Assembly (NCBI GenBank): GCA_947565875.1
Contig: CANOHR010000051.1
Span: forward strand, 1-7,401
DNA length: 7,401 nucleotides
DNA from: an uncultured Pseudoflavonifractor sp.
GTDB taxonomy: Bacteria > Bacillota > Clostridia > Oscillospirales > Oscillospiraceae
Direction of reading: 5' to 3'
Of the stretch, positions 1-5,367 are shown one piece after another (the stretch's first letter is position 1; every line of letters begins with the position of its first letter). Under the pieces are notes generated by a model that saw nothing but the letters and a program-made list of their open reading frames with translations, was not told the origin of the DNA and did no database searches. The position numbers and the translations under genes are program-made.

Positions 1-542
1 GTCACCATGCTCCGCTTGGAAAGGGGGTTATTGTTGGACATAACGCAGACCAGATAATCGGTGTCCAGCATCACAGAGTGGATATGGGGGTCGTTGACCC
101 GCCCCTCCACAATGGCAAGGTCGATCTGATAATCGGTAAGCATAGTATAAAGATTATTTATGGTTTCTGTAACGATAGTAATGTTGATCCCCTCATGCTC
201 GGCGCTGTATTTCGCCAGAGTTTCCGCCGCCAAGCCGCTTTCCGCAGTCTGGGTGATCCCCACTCGGAGAGAGGTCAGCTTCCGGCTGGTGTCCGCCAGG
301 TCCCGCAGAAGTTTTTCGTTCAGCGCGAACGCCCGCCGGGCGTATTTAATAACGATCTTCCCACTCTCTGTAGGGAGAAGCTTTCCCCGGCTGCGATGAA
401 AGATACGGATCCCCCACTCCTCCTCCAGCCGGCGGATATGGTGGCTCACCGCCGGTTGGGTCAGGGACAGGACCTCCGCCGCTCCGGTAAAGCTTCCCTG
501 CTCACAGACAGTAAGCAGCGTGATCACCCGATGGTCCAGCAT
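1..542 (-). CDS. LysR-type transcriptional regulator, N-terminal part (3' end outside window)
   Basis: The 180 codons visible begin MLDHRVITLLTVCEQGSFTG and give the classic LysR winged helix-turn-helix over about residues 1-60: GSFTGAAEVLSLTQPAVSHH followed by IRRLEEEWGIRIFHR and the wing around KLLPTESG. A linker helix (about 62-90) leads into the start of the periplasmic-binding-like effector domain (SLRVGITQTAESGL from about residue 91; DLAIVEGRVNDPHIHS around 141-156). The rest of that domain, some 110-120 residues for a usual 290-300 residue member, is cut off by the window edge. The ATG at 542 is preceded by GAGGTG five to six bases upstream, which supports this start. The gene is divergent from the cation antiporter at 661, the standard arrangement in which a LysR protein controls its neighbour and itself. 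That regulatory link is inference, and the effector cannot be named from this sequence. Confidence 0.93.
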   Translation of the reverse strand, partial: MLDHRVITLLTVCEQGSFTGAAEVLSLTQPAVSHHIRRLEEEWGIRIFHRSRGKLLPTESGKIVIKYARRAFALNEKLLRDLADTSRKLTSLRVGITQTAESGLAAETLAKYSAEHEGINITIVTETINNLYTMLTDYQIDLAIVEGRVNDPHIHSVMLDTDYLVCVMSNNNPLSKRSMV

Positions 543-660
543 AGGCACACCTCATTCCAAAAATTTATAGATACGTAAAAAATAATAATTTGTATTTATC
601 TGTCTTTAGTATATCATAGTGCGTATCGCAGCGCAAGTTTTTGGAGAGGAGGTCCCTCCT
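543..660. promoter_or_regulatory. Divergent promoter/operator region between LysR gene and antiporter
   Basis: This AT-rich gap sits between two GC-rich genes. For the rightward antiporter a plausible promoter is TTGTAT (590-595), a 16-base spacer and TATCAT (612-617). For the leftward regulator a TATAAA -10 box reads on the minus strand at 569-564, with only a weak -35. Between and over these lie small dyads: ATAC (571-574) with GTAT (592-595), and AGATA (569-573) with TATCT (597-601). They are candidates for LysR binding because they overlap the -10/-35 region of both promoters. The dyads are short and the base composition is biased, so the operator assignment is tentative; the promoter calls are by eye. 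Confidence 0.45.
642..651 (+). promoter_or_regulatory. Ribosome binding site that decides the antiporter start
   Basis: GGAGAGGAGG is a near-ideal Shine-Dalgarno sequence eight bases before the GTG at 661. An in-frame GTG at 619 would give a longer protein, but it has no such site and overlaps the putative -10 box at 612-617. The 661 start also places the first membrane helix close to the N-terminus, as expected for the family. Confidence 0.8.
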
Positions 661-1899
661 GTGCTTCATTGGGAACTGGGCTTGCCCCGGCAGGCCGTCA
701 TTTTGCTTTCCATCGCCGTCATCCTGCTTTCCGGCTTTCTGATGACCCGGATCACCAAGCGGCTCCATCTGCCCAACGTCAGTGGTTATATCATAGCGGG
801 CATCCTCATTGGTCCCGGAGTGCTGGGTCTGATCCCGGAAGAAGTCGTCGGCGGCATGGACTTTGTCAGCGACGTGGCCCTCAGCTTTATTGCCTTTGGC
901 GTAGGCAAATTTTTCAAGCGGGAGATCCTGGCCCAGGCGGGCGGGCGTGTGGTGGTCATCACTCTGATGGAAAGCCTGCTTGCCGGGGCCACCGTCACAG
1001 CGGTGATGGCTCTCCTCTTCCGGTTGGAACTTCCCTTTTCCCTGCTGCTGGGGGCCATCGCCACCGCCACCGCCCCGGCCAGTACCATGATGACCATCGA
1101 CCAGTATCATGCCAGAGGCCCCTTTGTCAACCTTCTTTTGCAGGTGGTGGCCTTTGACGATGTGGTTTGCCTTCTGGTCTTCAGCGTGGCCTCCACCGTA
1201 GTCTCCTCCCAGGGCGTTATCCGGGCTGAGACCATCCTCCAGCCCATCCTCCGCAACCTGGGGACCATGCTGCTGGGCGCCGCCTTCGCCTGGATCCTCA
1301 GCCGCCTTCTGGCTCACCGGAGCCAGGACAACCGTCTCATTCTGGCCATCGCCATGCTTTTGGGACTCAGCGGGATCTGCACCGTACTGGAAGTCTCCCC
1401 CCTTCTCAGCTGCATGGTTTTCGGTGCGTTCTATATCAACCTGACCCACGATAAGGTCCTCTACCACCAGATCAACGCCTTCAAGCCCCCCATCCTCTCC
1501 CTGTTCTTCGTGGTATCAGGAATGAGTCTGGACGTATCGGCCCTGTCCGCCTTCGGAGCCGTGGGCCTTGTTTACTTCCTGGTGCGGATCATAGGCAAGT
1601 ACGCCGGGGCCTTTTGGGGCTGTGCCCTTACGGGGATGGACAAAAGCAGCCGGAACTGGCTGGGGCTTGCCCTGGTGCCTCAGGCGGGCGTAGCCATCGG
1701 CCTTGCCCATCTGGGCCGAAGGATCCTGCCGGAGGAGTATGGCGGACTTTTGATGACCATCATCCTGGCCTCCTCCGTCCTCTACGAACTCATCGGCCCT
1801 GCCTGCGCCAAACTGGCCTTGTTTCGCTCCGGGGTCATCCAGAAAAAACCTCCGGCGGAAGCTCCCCCCGCCGGGGAATACGCCCAAAAGGTGGGATAA
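661..1899 (+). CDS. CPA2-family cation:proton antiporter (Na+/H+ exchanger domain, no RCK domain)
   Basis: This 412-residue polytopic membrane protein should exchange a monovalent cation (Na+ or K+) for protons across the cytoplasmic membrane. It has about 12-13 hydrophobic segments. The family hallmark LPNVSGYIIAGILIGPGVLG lies at residues 37-56. The stretch ATATAPAST (about 134-142) corresponds to the broken helix TM4, and AFDDVV (164-169) carries the paired aspartates D166-D167 at the ion-binding position. R309 and K313 in LVRIIGK match the conserved basic helix. In studied relatives a DD pair, as in NapA, goes with electrogenic exchange, while KefB/KefC have QD; applying this here is inference. 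The protein stops soon after the last helix with a short Pro/Ala-rich tail and lacks the TrkA-N/RCK domains of Kef channels. The start is GTG at 661, chosen on its ribosome binding site. It is divergent from a LysR regulator and is followed by a strong terminator, so it is probably transcribed alone. The exact ion is unknown. Confidence 0.9.
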   Translation: MLHWELGLPRQAVILLSIAVILLSGFLMTRITKRLHLPNVSGYIIAGILIGPGVLGLIPEEVVGGMDFVSDVALSFIAFGVGKFFKREILAQAGGRVVVITLMESLLAGATVTAVMALLFRLELPFSLLLGAIATATAPASTMMTIDQYHARGPFVNLLLQVVAFDDVVCLLVFSVASTVVSSQGVIRAETILQPILRNLGTMLLGAAFAWILSRLLAHRSQDNRLILAIAMLLGLSGICTVLEVSPLLSCMVFGAFYINLTHDKVLYHQINAFKPPILSLFFVVSGMSLDVSALSAFGAVGLVYFLVRIIGKYAGAFWGCALTGMDKSSRNWLGLALVPQAGVAIGLAHLGRRILPEEYGGLLMTIILASSVLYELIGPACAKLALFRSGVIQKKPPAEAPPAGEYAQKVG

Positions 1900-1955
1900 A
1901 CGGCGGCCCCGGTCCTTTTGGAAGGACCGGGGCCGCCGTTTCCTGTTTTTTGTCC
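1898..1955 (+). terminator. Intrinsic terminator of the antiporter gene (stem starts within the stop codon)
   Basis: A perfect 20-bp inverted repeat runs from 1898-1917 to 1922-1941 with a TTGG loop. It is GC-rich in the middle (CGGCGGCCCCGGTCC) with AAA/TTT at its base. The downstream strand continues CCTGTTTTTTG, giving an interrupted U-tract. The stem begins with the last two bases of the TAA stop. The A-rich left foot means it could also act weakly on leftward transcription. Confidence 0.88.
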
Positions 1956-2009
1956 TATACTTTCCTTTTAAAACTTCTTTTTGGCAGGGAAATTGCCCCT
2001 GTCACGCAT

Positions 2010-2051
2010 TCACAAAACAACTCCGCCTCTCCCGAAAAGGAGGGGCGGAGT
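2010..2051 (-). terminator. Intrinsic terminator of the rlmB / pseudo-ATPase operon
   Basis: Read on the minus strand, the arm at 2051-2039 pairs with 2032-2020. The 13-bp stem (ACTCCGCC followed by CTCC) has a single mismatch and a six-base loop, and is followed by TTGTTTTG. It begins 15 bp after the TGA of the 778-residue gene. Together with the hairpin at 1898 it insulates two convergent transcription units. The stretch between them (about 1956-2009) holds no gene; it has only a small CAGGG/CCCTG hairpin at 1985-2001 with no U-tract. Confidence 0.8.
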
Positions 2052-2065
2052 GCAGTCTGGACGAT

Positions 2066-4402
2066 TCAATACCGGTCCACCCATCCGGCGATCAGGGGGG
2101 TGGGCACCAGCCACATGAGGAGGAATAGAGTCAGGTTCAGAGGGGTGAGGGAGTTGTAGGCCGCCACATAGGTCAGGTAGAAGGCCAGAAGAGTCCCTGC
2201 CACGGAGCCCAGGCAGCTCAAAACGGCGGACAGGCGCACCGCTGTGCGCAGACGCCGGGACCCCACCGCAGCCTCGGCATAGGGACCCAGACCCTCCCGG
2301 CAGAGGACTGCCGTCAAAACCTCGGAATGCTCCTGGTCCGGATCGCTGAGTTCCCGGCGGCGGTGGACCGCGGGAAAGTCCAGCTTTTCCGCCGGCAGCT
2401 TGAACCGCTGGCGGAGCATGGAGGGAATGAGATTAAAGTCTCTGGTGGCCAGTACCGGAGTGATCCGGTTATGGATGAGGGAATCGATGGCGGGAGCCAC
2501 CGTCCCCGGCAGATGATAGTTGAGAGCAAATATCCCTGCCAGTTCCCCGTCAATGGCACAGAAGACGGCGTTTTTCACTTTCAGGCCGGGAGGCAGGGCA
2601 ACATCCATCAGCACCATAAAAGCCGCCGAACCCACAAGGACCTGTTCCCCCCGGATCAATTCGGAAAGTCCGCCCCCCTCAAAGGGGATCAGGTCTTCCC
2701 CCCGGCGGTAAACAGCCCCCTGGCTGCGGAGGAGATCGTGAAATACCTTCTCCAGTCCGCTTCCCGAATCCCGGATCACGGTGGCGGTGACCGCCACCAC
2801 TTTCTCGATTGGGAAATCTCCGAATATCTTCACCCCGTTCAGAGACACCGATCCCACAGGGAAAAGGTCGATGTCGGTCAGCACCAGGCTACAGCTTCCC
2901 GTGGTGTTGGTTACCCCCTGCCACCCCGCCAGAGCCGCCGCGGACTTGGACAATCTGGCGGATATCTTCCGCCAGGGGATCCCGAAGCAAAGAGTGGCTG
3001 AAAGGCTCCCGGCGGCAGTCAGGGTGGCGGCAAGACACCACAGGAGATCCTGGGCACGCCCCTTCCCCACCGAGGACAAAACCGCAAAAAGGACTGCGGA
3101 TAAAAGGATCACCGGAGTCACTACCCGGTAGATCCGCTGGGCCCCATCACTTGCCTGGATCTGGCTTCCAAACCCGTTCAGGGGCCCCGACCATTTCACG
3201 TAAGTATCCCGGTTGTTCCACTTCCCCTCGTCCCGCGTCACCAGGTAGGGCTCCGACGCGGCAGCCGCCGTACGGCAGGCAAGCCGCTGCCCCTTCCGGG
3301 TTTGGAGACTGCCGTACATCAGGCACCAAAGCCCCAGCACCGCCGCACAGCAGAAACTCTGCCGCTGGGCCTGCAACCCCAGCCAGGGAATGGTAAGGGC
3401 GTCGGCAAGCACCACAACATTGGCCAGGGAAAGGATCAACTCCATGCTCATCCGGTGCTGAAAGGACCGGATGATACTTTTTAAAAATTCATCGGCGCTC
3501 AGCAGGATAGCCACGGCCTGAAGTCCCGCCAGGGCGTAACACTGCCACGCTCTATTTTCCGCCAGTTGGACCGGGATAAACCAGCCCATAACAGGGGCGG
3601 CGGTGAGGTAGAGGGCGGCCAAAGCCAGAAGAAACACCAGCGCACACCGCACTCCCAGTCCTCTGAGCCCTTTGGCATACCGCTTAGCCAACTCCGCCGG
3701 AGGAAGATCGGGGGGCGGCGGAAGTCTCTTTTTTGGTTTTCGCTCCCGGACAGGAGGAGGGGCCGGTTCCTCCTCATCCACGCCGGGGATCAGCTTTTCC
3801 GCCCGGCGGACCGCCTTGGCGCTCTCCGCTCCCTCCTCCTCGTACATGTGGTCGGCAAACTGGTCCGCCTTTCGGATCAAGTGGTCGATCTTGGCTGCCA
3901 CCGGATTGTCCGGCCCCGGGGTGGGAAATTCCACCACCTTCTCCTTCGGCTCCGGCTCTGGTTCCGGCTCAGGGGGCAGGGGAGGCGGCGCCTCCTCCCG
4001 AATAATTTTGGGGGCGGGCTTGGGGAAGGCGGTCACCTTCCCCTTTATTTGAGTCGGTGATCCTTCCGGTGCGGCGGGGTCAAGCCCCCGCCCTACCGGA
4101 GAGGCTTCGGTCTCTTCCGCATCCCTTTTTCCCCCATAAAACTCTTGAGAACGAGGACGGGTGGGAAACCAGTCCTGCTCGGCCAGTTCGTCCTGGGGGG
4201 GAGGGGGCGGCGCGCCGGGGGCGTCGCGCCCTACGCGATCTTCCCCGGAAACTTCGGAGGAAGGCCCCTCCGCCGGCGCGTCAAAACCGGCGGCAGGAGG
4301 CTCCTCCTGCCGCTGGGGCGTTCCGCTGCCAAACTCAGCCAAAATGGCCTCCAGCGAAAACTCATCCTGATTCAGTTGATCGTCGTCCCGGTAACCGGAC
4401 AT
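2066..4402 (-). CDS. Degenerate P-type ATPase-like membrane protein with long disordered N-terminus
   Basis: This 778-residue protein has two parts. Residues 1-240 are low-complexity, rich in Pro, Glu, Ala and Lys (PPPPP at 65-69, EPEPEPEPKEK near 146-155), with an acidic FSLEAILAEFG segment at 15-25. Residues 251-778 look like a P1B-type ATPase core: hydrophobic segments near 251-273, 290-303, 320-340, 350-366, 428-445, 453-475, 720-745 and 753-773. TLCFGIPW (470-477) sits where heavy-metal ATPases have the CPC-type helix. LVLTDIDLFPVGSV (506-519) sits where DKTGTLT would be. GSAAFM (591-596), CAIDGELAGIFAL (615-627) and LATRDFN (651-657) mimic the nucleotide-binding region and the TGDN loop. 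The phosphorylation motif is replaced, no TGES motif is seen, and GDGxNDxP is absent, so ATP-driven transport is unlikely. The ATG at 4402 has AGGTG just upstream. It lies 25 bp after rlmB. The fold assignment is inference from the order of motifs; the function is unknown. Confidence 0.85.
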   Translation of the reverse strand: MSGYRDDDQLNQDEFSLEAILAEFGSGTPQRQEEPPAAGFDAPAEGPSSEVSGEDRVGRDAPGAPPPPPQDELAEQDWFPTRPRSQEFYGGKRDAEETEASPVGRGLDPAAPEGSPTQIKGKVTAFPKPAPKIIREEAPPPLPPEPEPEPEPKEKVVEFPTPGPDNPVAAKIDHLIRKADQFADHMYEEEGAESAKAVRRAEKLIPGVDEEEPAPPPVRERKPKKRLPPPPDLPPAELAKRYAKGLRGLGVRCALVFLLALAALYLTAAPVMGWFIPVQLAENRAWQCYALAGLQAVAILLSADEFLKSIIRSFQHRMSMELILSLANVVVLADALTIPWLGLQAQRQSFCCAAVLGLWCLMYGSLQTRKGQRLACRTAAAASEPYLVTRDEGKWNNRDTYVKWSGPLNGFGSQIQASDGAQRIYRVVTPVILLSAVLFAVLSSVGKGRAQDLLWCLAATLTAAGSLSATLCFGIPWRKISARLSKSAAALAGWQGVTNTTGSCSLVLTDIDLFPVGSVSLNGVKIFGDFPIEKVVAVTATVIRDSGSGLEKVFHDLLRSQGAVYRRGEDLIPFEGGGLSELIRGEQVLVGSAAFMVLMDVALPPGLKVKNAVFCAIDGELAGIFALNYHLPGTVAPAIDSLIHNRITPVLATRDFNLIPSMLRQRFKLPAEKLDFPAVHRRRELSDPDQEHSEVLTAVLCREGLGPYAEAAVGSRRLRTAVRLSAVLSCLGSVAGTLLAFYLTYVAAYNSLTPLNLTLFLLMWLVPTPLIAGWVDRY
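4068..4096 (-). repeat. GTAGGG-headed palindromic repeat inside a coding sequence, copy B
   Basis: On the coding (minus) strand this 29-base unit starts GTAGGGCGGGGGCTTG and ends CGCCGCACC. It contains a perfect 7-bp inverted repeat (plus-strand GGCGGGG at 4073-4079 and CCCCGCC at 4086-4092) around a six-base loop. It encodes VGRGLDPAA from residue 103 of the 778-residue protein. It shares its head, codon phase and CGCCGC-containing tail with the copy at 4204-4234. It resembles, from memory, intergenic GC-rich palindromes common in Oscillospiraceae genomes; that family match was not searched. Confidence 0.55.
4204..4234 (-). repeat. GTAGGG-headed palindromic repeat inside a coding sequence, copy A
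   Basis: On the coding (minus) strand the 31-base unit begins GTAGGGCGCGACGCCC and ends CGCCGCCCC. It holds a 6-bp inverted repeat (plus-strand GGCGCG at 4209-4214 and CGCGCC at 4225-4230). It encodes VGRDAPGAPP from residue 57 of the 778-residue protein, in the same codon phase as copy B 138 bases away. The preceding bases are also alike (TCGC against TCCG before GTAGGG). The palindrome is weaker than in copy B. Confidence 0.5.
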
Positions 4403-4427
4403 AGGATCACCTGTCTCAATGTAAAAA

Positions 4428-5201
4428 TTACCCCTGCCGCTGGCGTACCGCCTCGTAAAGAAGGATGGCGGCGGAGGCGGAGGCGTTGAGGGAATTGAGC
4501 TTTCCCTTCATGGGAATGGAGACCAGCACGTCGCAGGTCTCCCGGACCAGGCGGCTCATCCCCTCCCCCTCGCTGCCGATAACAATGGCGGCAGGCCCCT
4601 TCAGGTCGGCCTGGTACATGCTTCCTTTGGCATCGGCAGCGGTTCCGTAGACCCAGATCCCCGCCCCCTTCAGTTCTTTCAGACAGGCGGTAAGGTTGGC
4701 TACCCTGGCTACGGGCAGGTGGGATACCGCCCCGGCGGAGGTCTTGGCTACCACCGCCGTCAGTCCTGCGGAGCGCCGCTTGGGAATGATGACCCCATGG
4801 GCCCCGGCGCAGTATGCGGTACGGATCACCGCCCCCAGGTTGTGGGGATCGCTCAACTCGTCGCAAACTACGATCAAAGGGGCTTCCCCCTTCTCCGCCG
4901 CCGCCTCCAGAATATCTTCCACCGTGGCGTACTCCCGAACGGCGGCCACGGCGATGACCCCCTGGTGAGAATGGGTGACGCTCATAGCGTCCAGCTTCCG
5001 CCGGTCGCAGTCCACCACGGCGATCCCCGCCGCTTTGGCCTTGGCGGCGATGTGCCCCAGGGCGGAATCGGTCTCTCCCTTGGCAATATAGACCTTGTCG
5101 ATGGGCGTCCCCGCCCGGAGGGCTTCAATGACGGCGTTGCGGCCCTCGACGATCCCGTCCGGCTCCTGTTGGCGGTCCTTCCAGTCCCTCTGCTTGTCCA
5201 T
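4428..5201 (-). CDS. rlmB: 23S rRNA (guanosine-2'-O-)-methyltransferase RlmB, SpoU/TrmH family
   Basis: This SPOUT-class enzyme uses S-adenosylmethionine to methylate the ribose 2'-OH of a guanosine in the peptidyl-transferase region of 23S rRNA (G2251 in Escherichia coli numbering). At 257 residues it has the usual family length. The N-terminal substrate-binding domain (about 16-92) starts DGIVEGRNAVIEAL and includes THSHQGVIA at 76-84. The knotted catalytic domain shows all three motifs: motif 1 ELSDPHNLGAVIRTA (115-129, with N121 and R127), motif 2 IVIGSEGEGMSRLV (206-219, with E211) and motif 3 IPMKGKLNSLNASASAAILL (229-248). Nothing looks damaged. Related SpoU enzymes such as TrmH or other 2'-O-methyltransferases share these motifs, so the exact target nucleotide is inferred. 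It heads an operon with the 778-residue gene 25 bp downstream; its own Shine-Dalgarno (GGAG, ten bases upstream) is modest. Confidence 0.93.
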   Translation of the reverse strand: MDKQRDWKDRQQEPDGIVEGRNAVIEALRAGTPIDKVYIAKGETDSALGHIAAKAKAAGIAVVDCDRRKLDAMSVTHSHQGVIAVAAVREYATVEDILEAAAEKGEAPLIVVCDELSDPHNLGAVIRTAYCAGAHGVIIPKRRSAGLTAVVAKTSAGAVSHLPVARVANLTACLKELKGAGIWVYGTAADAKGSMYQADLKGPAAIVIGSEGEGMSRLVRETCDVLVSIPMKGKLNSLNASASAAILLYEAVRQRQG

Positions 5202-5256
5202 ATTCAGCCCGCTCCGTTTCCGTGGATATGTGGATATAGATACGGGTATTATATCA
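5202..5256 (-). promoter_or_regulatory. Promoter and leader of the rlmB operon
   Basis: Reading leftward, TGATATAAT at 5256-5248 is a consensus extended -10 element (TGn followed by TATAAT). No good -35 is found at normal spacing: TTGACC occurs further upstream, but 24 bases away, which is too far. An extended -10 often compensates for this. Initiation would fall near 5241, giving a leader of about 40 bases. The leader contains an 8-bp tandem repeat, GTGGATAT on the plus strand at 5222-5229 and 5230-5237, of unknown meaning. Confidence 0.65.
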
Positions 5257-5304
5257 CACTTTCCCTGGAAGAAAAAGGGTCAATTTTGCTCCCCTTGTCC
5301 CTGA

Positions 5305-5357
5305 TTGACTTTTCTCTCCGCTATGGTAGAATAAAAATACTCCACTGAAAAAGGCGG
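5305..5357 (+). promoter_or_regulatory. Promoter and ribosome binding site of the SLH-domain gene
   Basis: TTGACT (5305-5310), a 16-base spacer and TAGAAT (5327-5332) form a good housekeeping-type promoter, with initiation expected near 5339. AAGGCGG (5351-5357) precedes the ATG at 5368 by ten bases. The promoter is back to back with the rlmB promoter and does not overlap it. Confidence 0.65.
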
Positions 5358-5367
5358 CGTATTCACC

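Noticed and set aside
619..660. An upstream in-frame GTG start for the antiporter
   Set aside because: It overlaps the putative -10 element and has no ribosome binding site, whereas the GTG at 661 has an excellent one.
565..1467. A 300-codon open frame on the minus strand opposite the antiporter
   Set aside because: Its translation is His/Gly/Asp/Gln-rich, typical of the reverse of hydrophobic codons, and it runs through the divergent promoter region. The plus-strand frame is a clear antiporter.
3245..3270. A possible third GTAGGG repeat, on the plus strand within the same gene
   Set aside because: It begins GTAGGG but has only a broken inverted repeat, lies in the opposite orientation and encodes a normal part of the ATPase-like core; coincidence is more likely.
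4195..4201. A run of seven G (seven C on the coding strand) as a phase-variation tract
   Set aside because: Seven bases is short for slippage-based switching, it codes for part of a proline run in a proline-rich region, and the frame is intact.
2066..4402. Annotation as a working heavy-metal or cation-transporting ATPase
   Set aside because: The phosphorylation motif, the actuator TGES and the GDGxND hinge motif are not present, so transport activity cannot be supported.
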